DNA from: Phaeosaccion multiseriatum
Lineage: Eukaryota; Ochrophyta, other classes
Reading direction: 5' to 3'
Length of the DNA stretch: 64,000 nucleotides
NCBI GenBank assembly: GCA_965112735.1
Contig: OZ218965.1
Coordinates: 2,170,001 to 2,234,000 of the forward strand
Every line of letters begins with the position of its first letter. Position 1 is the first letter of the stretch. The notes below the pieces were generated by a model, which saw only the letters and a list, made by a program, of their open reading frames with translations, was not told the origin of the DNA and did no database searches. The position numbers and the translations under genes were made by a program. Of this stretch, positions 9,992 to 19,900 are shown piece by piece.

Positions 9992-11608
9992 CCCGCAAAG
10001 GGGGTTTCCCTCCACGCGCAGCTTCTGCAAGGCCGAGTTGATGGACAGCGTGCGAATATCCCCCGCCTTTCTGAGTAAATTGTCCCCAATGTCGAGCTCG
10101 CGCAGCCCCCGCAGCGCCTCCAGACCGTCCACCCTCCTTATCCGATTGTTGGCGATGCGAAGCACCTTGAGCTGAAGGTTGTGCTCCAGCCCCCTTGTGG
10201 AGGTGATGAAGTTGCTCGACACATCCAGGTGCTCCAAGAGTGCCAGGTGACCGAAGAAGCCGTTAAGCCGAGTGAGCTTATTGCCGCTGAGGTCCAGTCG
10301 CACCAGTGACGGGGGGGTGTTGGCGGGCAGGCTGTCGAGAAGGTTGCGGGCCACGAACAAGACATCTGGACGGGACCAGCCCGACATACCCAGCGCGTTC
10401 TCCAGGTCCTCCACGCTCAGTGCCCTGTCGTTGAGGTTGCACACCTTGACGTCGTTGTCGATACCGCCTTCTCCTCCTTCTCCTCCTACAGCGGGTGCCG
10501 CAGAGGGAGTTACATCTGCTGCTGCTGCTGCTTTCGTCCCTGTCCACCCCCTTCTATCAACTGCGCTTCCCCCCTTCGCAATCCGGGCGGGAGTGCTACT
10601 TTGCTGCTGTCGAGGCCGCCGTCCTCGCCCGTTGCTCTTGCTGACTGACTGCTGTGCCTGGGCCCTTGCCTCTTTGCCCTTGGCCCCACTCTGTCTCCTT
10701 GCCTTGACTCCTTTGGAACTGCCGCCCCTGGCAGACGAAGTGGAGCGCAGTGGTTGTTGCCGCTGCAGCTGCTGGTGTTGAGGCGGGGCCAGGCGTGTGT
10801 TCTGAGCATACACGATAGGGCCTTGTGTTTGAGACGTGTACAAGTCCACCTGCCTGCCGTTCTCCTCCTCCCTCCCCTCCCACCCCCCACCCCCTCCCTC
10901 CTCTTCTTCCTCCTCCTCCTTCTCCTCTTCCTCCTCGTCATCGTCGTCGTATTCATCCCCTGCATGGGCCTGTTGCGCGTACCCAATTGCATCCGCTTTA
11001 CCCTGCCCCCAATTCCTATAATCGATTGGGTCCGACAGGGATCGCTGCTCCAGCTGCTGTGGTGGCGGCGGTGGTGGCTGCTGCTGCTGCTCCAACTGCT
11101 GCCGCTGCTGTTGCGGGGAGTGCTGATATAGAGGCCGCTGCTGCTGCTGCTGCTGCTGCTGCTCCTGCATCGGCTGATGGCTACGGAAGTCGTAGAAAGG
11201 CGGGCCTTGCTTCTGCCGCCGCTGAAGCTCCGCTACGGTACCTGTCGGTAAGGTAGGGCCGATCTGTCGGCCGTTCGCACTCGTGCCCCCTCTATCAGTC
11301 GCGGTAGGAGCACTCGCCCGGCGCCCCATCGCCCCCGCCGCTGATGCTGCTCGTCCCTCGCTCCCTCTTCGTCCCTGCTGCTGTCGGTTCTGCCGAAGTG
11401 GCCCTCCCGCGGGGTCGACTGATGACCTTCGCCGAAGCTTGCCGTTGTGAAGCTTGAGGTCCATGTCTGCCTGTGCCTTGGAGAAGTACGCCTCGAAGAA
11501 GGAGCCTCGCCTGCCCCCCTTCCTCGCACCCTCGCCCTCCCGCTGCATTCTCAAAGCGGTTCCTATTGCTCCACTGGAGCCGGAGGGGCCGGTATGAGAT
11601 GCTATCAT
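7112..11608 (-). CDS. large leucine-rich-repeat protein with long low-complexity arms
   Basis: A 1,498-residue single open frame from ATG 11606-11608. Residues about 390-540 form SDS22-type LRRs: LVRLDLSGNKLTRLNGFFGH, LEHLDVSSNFITSTRGLEHN, LKVLRIANNRIRRVDGLEAL, LRELDIGDNLLRKAGDIRTL, followed by an LRR-cap-like LQKLRVEGNPLC. SDS22-type LRRs are common in axonemal and phosphatase-regulating scaffolds. The rest is Gln-, Gly-, Pro- and Glu-rich and probably disordered, with acidic runs and a compact C-terminus (LASLDDRVVGLLSTIVAKKR). The dispersed 12-mer is translated three times as QQLVIQQ. Introns inside the low-complexity parts cannot be excluded. It is divergently paired with the RPxSA protein, which may indicate a shared cilium or cytoskeleton context; this is inference only. 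Confidence 0.7.
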
Positions 11609-12121
11609 AAGTCGCTACTGCTGTCGTTCCCCGCCTCTCCCCCTTCGCCTCCCCCGGCAGCCGCTCCTTCGTCCTGCGTTAGGGCAGATGAAGGTAGGAA
11701 ATCGAAAGGCAGCTCTCACCGGGATAAAAATCTCAGCCAAGGTTGTAGGCGCGGCGCCCACTGCCCGCTCCTAATCCATGCAGCCTTTTCTCCCCTCCCT
11801 TCACCTTCCTTTGCCCTTGCCTCTCGCGCAGTTGAGAGAGAGAGGGAAGAGAGAGGGAGGAAGAGAAAGAGGGGAGAGGGGACATAAAACGTCCGCCAAA
11901 CTGAAACTCACACGAGTGTAACTGTAGATGATCGGGGAGGAGAGGGGGATGATGCAAGAAGGCTTCCAAGACACGAGAATGTAGGCCCAACTTCCTTCAA
12001 ATCCCTAGCCAGTAGTAGGGTTGATCGAGGGCGCCACAAATCTGAAGTCAAGTCCTTTTGTGAACGGCGAGGTCGGGTGGATTTTTCTTTTCTTCTGATT
12101 TGCGTCCTTCTTGCTTGTCCC
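11609..12121. promoter_or_regulatory. divergent intergenic/promoter region
   Basis: This 513-bp spacer lies between the ATGs of the - strand LRR gene and the + strand RPxSA gene, so it must contain both promoters. No TATA box or initiator can be assigned with confidence. A GA-rich tract is at 11835-11885. Confidence 0.4.
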
Positions 12122-15100
12122 ATGGCTGTGGGGCGGACTGCGCCGGGAGGGGGTAGAAGCCCCCGAGGCAGGAGGAAGAAGACAGGACGGGTAGGCAAGA
12201 GAAAACGAAAGGAGAGCCCGCCCCCGGCTCCGTCGCTCACTATCATCACAAATGCTTTCGGCGCTGTGGCCGTCAGCCGCCTAGCCTTCCAGAGCGCACT
12301 CAAAGGGGCGGTGGAGAAGGCGCGGGCGATGCCCTTGGCCATGAATGAGCTCAACCCCTTACGAAGACTCACTCAGCGGCAGCAGCAGCCGGAGGTTGAT
12401 GAGGAGGAGGCAGCAGCAGCGGCAGAGGCAGAGGCGGCACAGAAGGAGAGGGCGAAGAGACTGAATGCCTCACTACTCGCGACGAAGAGTGGATCGTCTG
12501 AGATGAGGAGTGGAGTCCCCGAGGCCCTGGACGCGTGGGCGCTGGCCGCTTCTCGGCGAGAGGCGAAACTGGTCTGGCGATCGGAGGCAGCGCGGTACGC
12601 ATCGAGCAGGCGCATCGGGCACCACCCCAACCACCCCAGCAGCAGCAAGTTGCTGTCGCTGCCAGTCTCCTCCTCGGCTTCGCTCAAGGGTCGTCCCCAG
12701 TCGGCGGTTGCGAGGGTCATGAGCGCTCGCTCCACTGCTTCGTCGCTGGGGCTTGGGGAAGCAGGAGGGAGTGGAGGGATGACAATGGCAGCTTCGTCCT
12801 CCTCCACGGCTGCTGCTGCTGCTGCTGCTGCGGCTGCAGCGGCGGCGGCGGTTGCTGACTACAAGAGACCAATGTCTGCCAGGACAGCCATAGCGAAGGG
12901 CAGGCCGGCGGCTGCGAGAAGTCAACGCCCCAAGTCGGCGCTGCCTCGGGCTGGGGTCTGGCGGCAACACGATGTTGAGGAGAATGAGGAGGGGGGCGAG
13001 GTTGTGGAGGTAGAGTGCGTGGAGGAGAAGGAGGAGGAAGACCATGTCCTTTTAGGGGAAGCCTTCGTCGACGACTGCGGGAGTGCTGAGGCGAGTCCGA
13101 ATGGGCGGCGGGTGGAGGAGAAGGACAACAAGGAATTGGAGGACGGGGGGGGGGAAGCCAGAAGAGAAGGCGCCCACGTGGAGCGGGAGCCCAAGTTCGA
13201 GGACGAGGACGACGCCGCGGTGGACGTATACGATGACGACGCTGGCGACGATGACGAGGTGGATGACGTCATTGAGAAGATGGAGAGAAAGCTGCGCTGG
13301 GCCAAGGATGCCGCTCCCGAGAGGGGCGCAGGAGGCGTAGTAGGGCGTCGGGGGCTCGGAACAGGGCTGACCACAGCCATGGAAGAGGCCGGAGCCGTGC
13401 CTCTCTCAGGAGCGGGCATATCAGGAGGGATCGCCGGGGGGGCGGCCCAGGAGCGCCGACTCCCCTCTGCAGGGCACGTGAGAGCGGACGCGGCAGCGGC
13501 AGCGAACGTTCCCAAGGTCATTGCCCGCACCGCCACAAAGGCCAAGGCCAAGCCTCAGACCCGGCCCCTGTCCGCACCCAGCAGGAGGGCGGCGTCGGCG
13601 GGCAGGGTGTCCGAGAGGGCTCCGGGTCGGGATGCAGCTGTGGTTGGGGGCCAGGGGCAGGGGCAGAGTGAGGGAGACGCCGCCCGGTCAGAGCACCACC
13701 AGCCTACGCCCCCGACGAGGGCCACCAGCAGCACGGACAGGAGGGAAGTGGGGGGGAGCATCAGTGGCGGCAGTGCGAGTGGGAGGTCTTACAGCGCGAG
13801 GGGCCGAGTGCTGAGTGGAGGAGGAGGGGGGCTGTACTCGACAGGGGCGGGCAGCAGCAGCGGCGTGTGCACTAACCCCAACACTCCCCGCTACATGCAG
13901 AGGGCCATGTTGGCGTCCGCAGCGAGGAGGCAACAGGTCGAGCATGAGGAAGTGTATAACCAACCCTCCCTGCGGCACAGGGGAGGGGCGTCTTCGGCCG
14001 GGCGGAGGCAGATGCTGGCACAGCCCAACACACAGCCCAACCACAGAGAGAGCCAGCAGCTGCGCTCGGCTCCGACTGCGAGAAGCAGTAGTGCTGCGGC
14101 GACGTCCACGCCGGGGGCCTCGCCAGCAGCAGCCGCAGGGATGGCAGCAGAAGTGCGGTCCAGGAGAGACGTCACCACGGCGGTTCCCGGCTGGCGAGCG
14201 CAAAACTCGGTGCAGGGCCAGCAAGGGGATGGCACCTTGCGGCCGGCCTCGGGCCTCACTGTGGGCACTGAGGAGGGCGAGGACATGTCCAGAGCCATTT
14301 CCTTGAACCGACCCATGAACCTCTCCTTGAGATGGACGGACGGCCAAGACGGAGAAGGAGGAGGAGGAGGAGGAGGAGGAGGAGGAGGAAGGGGTCGCGC
14401 GGGCAGTGCGGGCATGCGCCGACCGCTCTCGGCTCGGCCTGTGTCGGCCGCCACGGTGGGGCACTCCGGTGCGGCAGACGCGGGGACGGACACCGACGGG
14501 GCAGGGGCCGGGGGGAGACCCTCCTCGGCAAGCTTTCGAGCTTGGGTCAACAGTCGGCCGGGGGCCCAAGGAGTGGTACGAGCCATCTCTTCCGCGCGTA
14601 CACTGGGGCTGGAGGACCCGGAGCTTCACTATCAGCAGATGGAGCTCCAGGCCAGGAGGGTGCCGCTGGAGGATGGCACTGCACGAGCCGTGGAGGCTCA
14701 CTTCCACAGCGTCATGGCAGGGAAGCAGCGCGCTGCGACCGGCGAGGGGGGAGGGAAGGGGAAGAAGCAAGGCAAGGGGAAGGGGGCGAGTAGCAAGAAG
14801 GCGAAAGGTGGGGCAGCGTCGCCGAAGAGGAGCGGAGGGAGGGGCCGGAAGAGAAGCAAGTCTCCATCTCCGATCAAGAAGAGCGCCAAGGGAAGAGCAA
14901 AAGGAAGATCGCGGTCTCCTCGATCTCCTGTGAGTCCAAGGAAGAGGGGCTCCATGACTTCCCCCCGGGGTAGGACTCAGTCCCCGACAAGCAGCGATGC
15001 CCCTGCTGTCGATCCCAAGCCAGAGTGTCCCTTCGCCTCTGCAGCGCACTTTATGGAGCACCATTTCCCAGGCCGCCTACCGCACCACCCGGCGCTGTGC

Positions 15101-15532
15101 CTCCTCGGACAAGAGCAGACAGAGGAAGTGGACGAGGTGGAGGAGGCCCTGCGGTGCGGCGGGGTGGGGCAGCAAGTGGTGAGCAGGCAAGCACTCGAGA
15201 GGGCACTTGTCATCCCCCACGACAATACGACCGAAGAGAGCTTGGCCAAGTTGAGGGCCCCCGGAGAGGGGCTCAGAGACGGTCCGTTCCCGGTGCCGCG
15301 AATCGGAGGGAAGGGTAAGGGAGTGGGTGTATCAGGGAAGGGCAAGGGGGTGATTGCGGCTGCCGTGAGACTAGGAGGGGCGGCGGGGAAGAAGAAGAAG
15401 AAGACGACGACGACGAAAAAGAAGAAGGAGGCGGTGGGTGGGACGAAGAAGATGAAGGGCAGGAAGCTGGCGGCCGGGGTTGGCGTCAGGGGGGCGAAGG
15501 TGAAGGGCACTCCGACCACGAGGAAGGTATAG
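12122..15532 (+). CDS. basic low-complexity protein with repeated RPxSA motifs
   Basis: An open frame of 1,136 residues from ATG 12122-12124 to TAG. The frame extends upstream only to a GTG, so the ATG is chosen. The protein carries at least six RPxSA-type motifs (RPQSA, RPMSA, RPKSA, RPLSAPS, RPLSARPVSA, RPSSA), an acidic central segment (about residues 285-400), Gly runs, and a very basic Lys/Arg/Ser-rich C-terminal third (KGKKQGKGKG, KRSGGRGRKRSKSPSPIKKS). RPxSA motifs recur in many flagellar and microtubule-associated proteins, but I cannot name a family. The only compact segment is near residues 960-1030 (HFMEHHFPGRLPHHPALCLL). Introns within it are possible but not needed to keep the frame. 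Confidence 0.62.
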   Translation: MAVGRTAPGGGRSPRGRRKKTGRVGKRKRKESPPPAPSLTIITNAFGAVAVSRLAFQSALKGAVEKARAMPLAMNELNPLRRLTQRQQQPEVDEEEAAAAAEAEAAQKERAKRLNASLLATKSGSSEMRSGVPEALDAWALAASRREAKLVWRSEAARYASSRRIGHHPNHPSSSKLLSLPVSSSASLKGRPQSAVARVMSARSTASSLGLGEAGGSGGMTMAASSSSTAAAAAAAAAAAAAAVADYKRPMSARTAIAKGRPAAARSQRPKSALPRAGVWRQHDVEENEEGGEVVEVECVEEKEEEDHVLLGEAFVDDCGSAEASPNGRRVEEKDNKELEDGGGEARREGAHVEREPKFEDEDDAAVDVYDDDAGDDDEVDDVIEKMERKLRWAKDAAPERGAGGVVGRRGLGTGLTTAMEEAGAVPLSGAGISGGIAGGAAQERRLPSAGHVRADAAAAANVPKVIARTATKAKAKPQTRPLSAPSRRAASAGRVSERAPGRDAAVVGGQGQGQSEGDAARSEHHQPTPPTRATSSTDRREVGGSISGGSASGRSYSARGRVLSGGGGGLYSTGAGSSSGVCTNPNTPRYMQRAMLASAARRQQVEHEEVYNQPSLRHRGGASSAGRRQMLAQPNTQPNHRESQQLRSAPTARSSSAAATSTPGASPAAAAGMAAEVRSRRDVTTAVPGWRAQNSVQGQQGDGTLRPASGLTVGTEEGEDMSRAISLNRPMNLSLRWTDGQDGEGGGGGGGGGGGRGRAGSAGMRRPLSARPVSAATVGHSGAADAGTDTDGAGAGGRPSSASFRAWVNSRPGAQGVVRAISSARTLGLEDPELHYQQMELQARRVPLEDGTARAVEAHFHSVMAGKQRAATGEGGGKGKKQGKGKGASSKKAKGGAASPKRSGGRGRKRSKSPSPIKKSAKGRAKGRSRSPRSPVSPRKRGSMTSPRGRTQSPTSSDAPAVDPKPECPFASAAHFMEHHFPGRLPHHPALCLLGQEQTEEVDEVEEALRCGGVGQQVVSRQALERALVIPHDNTTEESLAKLRAPGEGLRDGPFPVPRIGGKGKGVGVSGKGKGVIAAAVRLGGAAGKKKKKTTTTKKKKEAVGGTKKMKGRKLAAGVGVRGAKVKGTPTTRKV

Positions 15533-16208
15533 GATTGAGACGAGTCGTGAGCCCCCCCCCAGCTGTCCGGGCACCACCCGGCAAGGCCCGACTGGGGTAT
15601 GTGTGTAGTGCATTAACCAAAGTAGAACGCCTTTTAGTGACTTATAGAGAGGAAGCTTGTCCACCCTCGGCCTATCCTCCCTCTCTCCCGCCCGCGATGC
15701 CGGCCTCCCTCCCTCCCTCCCTCCCGCCCTTCCTCCCTCCCTCCCTCCCTCCCTCCCTCCCTCCCTCCCTCCCGCCCTCCCTCCTCTCCCTCTCTCCCGC
15801 CCGCGGGCCTGCAGTCCGCTCAGACACAGCTAAACACTGCTAAGCACTGCTAAGCACTGCTAAAGTGCTCTAGCCCCTCCATGACCCGAGCACCCGAGAG
15901 GAAAGTCACTGCTACTCCCGACCTCCCCTCGAGGGCAGAGAGAGAGAGAGAGAGAGGGAGAGGCCTCTCTGTCTCCCCTCCGAATGGAGTGGCTGTCCGT
16001 GTTTCACGAGAAGGCTGCCGGATACTCTTAGAGACGAGGGCAGCAGCTACTGTAGCAGAAAAGAGAGTTCCGCCCAAGGACAGGAGTCAGGACATGCATA
16101 CACACACCTCTCTCCCCCGCCACGCCCCGTGCCGCCAGAGGTATGCCACTCCCCCGCAGCGGACCAGCGGCGGTCACGCCACAAGAAGTGCTACACGGAT
16201 CTATCGCT
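15533..16208. other. convergent intergenic region with (CCCT)n tract
   Basis: 3' flank of the RPxSA gene (+) and the HopJ-family gene (-). A CCTCCCTC-type tract runs about 15705-15785, then four TAA(G/A)CACTGC repeats (15828-15862). No gene seen. Confidence 0.5.
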
Positions 16209-16890
16209 CTAGGCCTTTTCCGTCAGGCACACCCCTTCCGGAAACTCCATGCCCTCCCAGCTCTGTGCCATGAAGTTGCGGATGTTGCCGTGATCGCTCC
16301 CCTCGGGCGTGTCCAGCACGCCTCTGTACACCTCTCCGAAGCACTTGAGGGTCTCCTCCTTACTAAAGGAGGCCAGCTTACCCATCGAGAAAATCTTGCA
16401 CGAGGCTGCGTTTGTGCCCGCCTCGTTGACCACGCCGGCGTTGACAAAGGGTTTGGGCTCATACACATAGCCTTCGTCCACAGCATCCATCGTGTCCTGC
16501 AGTTGTGATATTAAAGCCTTAGCTAACTGCTGTAAGCCCACCGCCACTGCACGAGCACCTCGAATACAATATGTCGTACCTGGAACAAAATATCTTCCTT
16601 CGCCAGCCTCTCCTGCAGCGATGTCACGCAAGGGGGCGGCGATGCTCCTGCGGCCATGCTGGTGGTGCTCCTCCCCGTTCTTACACTGTCCTCGAGCGAG
16701 TGTCATGGGAGGGAGGATAACATGAGAAGCAATGAGGACGCGTCATGTGTGTCAGATTGTCGTCGATTCAGCGTGAGGCATGGCAAACCTACCTTGGGAA
16801 GCCACACGTTGTGGTGCTAAGGAAGGCAGAGGTGGACACCAGAGCCAGAAGCAAGGATACCAGCAGAAGAAGGGGGGGTGTCATAGCCAT
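16209..16890 (-). CDS. plastid-targeted HopJ-family protein
   Basis: Three exons with exact phases: 16793-16890, 16580-16685 and 16209-16496 (163 residues). The start ATG at 16888-16890 begins a signal peptide of about 22 residues (TPPLLLLVSLLLALVSTSA) cut before Phe23 (STSA-FLS). It is followed by a Ser/Thr/Arg-rich transit region, so the leader is bipartite and plastid-directed. The mature part matches the HopJ family, first named from a bacterial type III effector but widespread in algae with unknown function: NEAGTNAASCKIFSMGKLAS, LKCFGEVYRGVLDTPEGSDH and NIRNFMAQSWEGMEFPEGV. Nothing indicates pathogenicity; the family name is historical. The translation start lies 68 bp from the start of the giant gene on the other strand. 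Confidence 0.85.
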
Positions 16891-16958
16891 AGACGACGCA
16901 CGAAGAGGGACGATAGAGAAAGAGAGGAGGTGGACGGAGGTGATTGATTGAGGAGAGA
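16891..16958. promoter_or_regulatory. 68-bp bidirectional promoter/5'-UTR interval
   Basis: This is all that separates the two opposing ATGs (16890 - strand and 16959 + strand). It is GA/CGA-rich with no TATA box. The transcription starts of each gene probably lie at or inside the other transcript, so the 5' UTRs may overlap. If the downstream ATG at 17049 is the real start of the + gene, the interval is 158 bp. Confidence 0.45.
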
Positions 16959-19900
16959 ATGGATGGGAGAGAACCAACACGTGAGCCCTGTGAGGATGAA
17001 ACTGTGAGCGAGACCCGCGGCCAATGCACTCCCGTGCACTTCCTTTGGATGGAGTTTTCCATCGAGATCTCCGGCCTGACCTTGGGGGAGGACTTACAGG
17101 ACCCAGAAGCGCTGTTCGCCGGCCTTGGCTTGGAGAAGCAGCTTGCGTGGAGCTTCAGGCCGAACCCCCTGCCCCACCGAGGGAAGACGAAGAAGAGAAG
17201 GGATGGACATGACAGTAACTCCGTTCTCTGCAGCGTGACGACGGCTGATAGCGCTGCGACGGCACTTGCGTTTAGGCGCAGGTTTGGAGGGGAGGGCCCA
17301 CACAGTTTCTACCACGGCGGCCGTCTGCTGTCTCTTCGCCTCGAGCGGATTCGACGGGCTAAGAGGAGCTCTGGCCGGGCACAGGATGGGGCGGGAGGTA
17401 CCAGGACCGCGAGATCGGCTACTGTGGAAGCCCCACCTTCGTGGAATGAGCATGGTGCCTCCGGAGAGCACCCGCAGCAGTCCTTGGCAGAGCTCCTGGC
17501 GGCTGCAGAGAGGGAAGCAGGGCCTGGGGGTGCGATGGCAATGCTGGCGGAGAGACATGAGTTGTTCATGCAGTGCTGCCGCCTCCCCGCCTCCCAGACG
17601 GACAGGCGGACGCAGGACGGGAGACGAAGGAGAAGGCGAGGGGAATCGTCGTCAACATCGCCTCCTCGCAGGGACAATGCGTGGTGCGGTGATGCAAAGT
17701 CGGACGATACTGGGCGGACTGGCGTCACGGGACGAGGGCTCCGAAAGCGGAGTCGGAAGCGAGGGAGAAGCGAGAGTGAAAGCTGCAGCAGCGGCAGTAG
17801 TAGTAGTCGTGGTAGCAGCCGCACCGAGAGGGGCCCGGGGCGCTTTGGCCGCGGCTGTAGCAGGGCCAGTAGCGAGAGCGATGACGGCTGGGAAAGCGGC
17901 GAAAGAAGAAGGACAAGAACAAAACCGCGTAGTGGCAGCAGTGGCAGCAGTGGCGGCAGGGGTCGTTCAGGTGGGGCACATTCGAGGTCTGCGAGACGAA
18001 GGGGCGCCACAGATGGCTCGCCGTCGGCGGAGTCGTCCGGGAGGAGACCCCTCAAGAGGAGCTTAAGCAGAACGGCCGAGGCAAAGACGCACAAGGGAAA
18101 GACCGGGCTAGCCAGCAGAGCCAAGCCACTCTCATCGGAGCGCAGCACCACAAACGTTGGTGATACAGGCGAAACCGCCGCTCGGCGGAAGAACCTACAG
18201 CGAGCACTGGAGAGTTTGTGGAGCAGGCAGACCTTGCTCCGCTCCGATGGTGCACGCTGCTCCTTGCTTGACTTAGTGGAAGCCCTCCGCCGCAGGCAAA
18301 GAAGGCAGCAGCAGGAGGAGGAACCACTGGAGACTACGGAGGTGGAGGAAGATGGAAACACCGGGGATGGTTTGCAGGTGACTCATCGGAAAAGACATGA
18401 TGGAGGCAAGAAGCGATGGCAGCAGATGGCCGCTCTACGCCTCGTGCTGCGTCGTCTGTACCAGCAAGGGAAGGTGTTCGCTTCCAATCGGCCCCAGGAC
18501 CTTGACATGCTGGACGCACTCGGCATCGGGGGCTACCGGGCCAAGCACCACCATTGCAAAGGACAAGGCCAGGAGCAGCAGCGTGGCGGGGGGCGGGGGT
18601 GGGAGGCGATGGCGAGGCGGCTGCAGGGGTACACGAAGCGCTGGATCGCCTTCCCCGACTTTGTTCTGGTGCTGCACCACGCTGAGGCGGAGTCCTTTAG
18701 TGCCGGGGCATTGCTTGGACCAGGGGCGGCAGGGGCGGAAGGGGCGGCAGGGATAGCACTCGAAGAGGGCCCCATTAAGGCGTGGGGAGGAGAGGAGCCA
18801 ACAGGCGGGCGACGAGGAGGAGAGCAAGGCGGGCAACCTCGACGACAACGGGAGCGCTCACGTAAGTAGAAAGAGATGGCAATAGATGGACCCATGGGGA
18901 TCGCCAGGGAGGAAGGAGGAAGGAGGAAGGAGGATATAACTCGGGATTTTGAGGTCCTCTCTCTTTCACTTCCGCACACACATGCTCTCTGACGCAATCC
19001 CACACACACATTGTATCGCCCCTGCTTTCTCTCCCCCCCCCCCCCGGCCGCTGCCGCTGCCCACCCGCCCTTGCCCTCTTTCCCTCCACACCCCTCCTCC
19101 TGCATTGGCCTGGAAGAAGCAGGTGTGGGAGGACAAGCGGACAAAGCAGGCGCACCATCTCCTCCCCCAGTTTCCCCCTCCTCCTCGCCTTCTCGCCACG
19201 CCTGGCTGGGGTCATCAGCTGCCATCTACCGTGCCTTGACGTCCTGTGCCGTCATGGGCCGCGGACAGCAGCTCGTGGTGAGTGTGGAGAGTGTGCCACT
19301 CGTACTGCACAGGCTGGGCAGTGCTCTCCGGGGGGGCAGCGGGATGGCCCCGGTGTGGGACTGGGTCGGCAGGAGGCAGAACGAGCTGCAGCACAGACCC
19401 ACAACGCCGACGAGGGCTCACAGGGCCAAGAAGGGGTCTGTATCACCACCTCCTACATCAGGGCCTGCCTTCACGGCCCATGAGGCCTCCATGCTGCGTC
19501 TCTCTCTGCTGAGCAGGGGTGCTTTCCTGCAGCTATGTCTGGACCTCCGCCATGAAGGGCACATCGTCAAGCAAAGTGCTCATCATGATGAACGTGTGGA
19601 CTGGGCCGCGCTGAGGAGCGCTGCTGATGGCGACGATTGGGAGGGGGTAGCAACAACAGCCGAGGAGGGGCAAGCAGCAGCAGAGGCCGGTGCTGCGGAG
19701 GCGCCAAGAGTGTCGTCATCGGCGAGGGCACAAGGAAGCGAAGGAGCAGGAGAAGAACAAGTTGGAGGAGGAGAAGGAGGAGGAGGAGGAGGAGGAGGAG
19801 GAGGAGGAGGAGGAGAAGGAGGAGGAGAGGGGATCGAGGGGGTTTCCGAAGGGGTTTCTGAAGGGAGGTGTCCTCGAAGAAGCAGACCGGAGACCGCCGA

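Noticed and set aside
12077-12121. Signal-peptide-like N-terminal extension of the RPxSA protein
   Set aside because: The extension starts at GTG. The first in-frame ATG is 12122, after the hydrophobic stretch.
16209-16890. Bacterial effector gene acquired by recent transfer
   Set aside because: The gene has introns and an algal plastid leader, and the HopJ family is known in algae; the effector name is historical.
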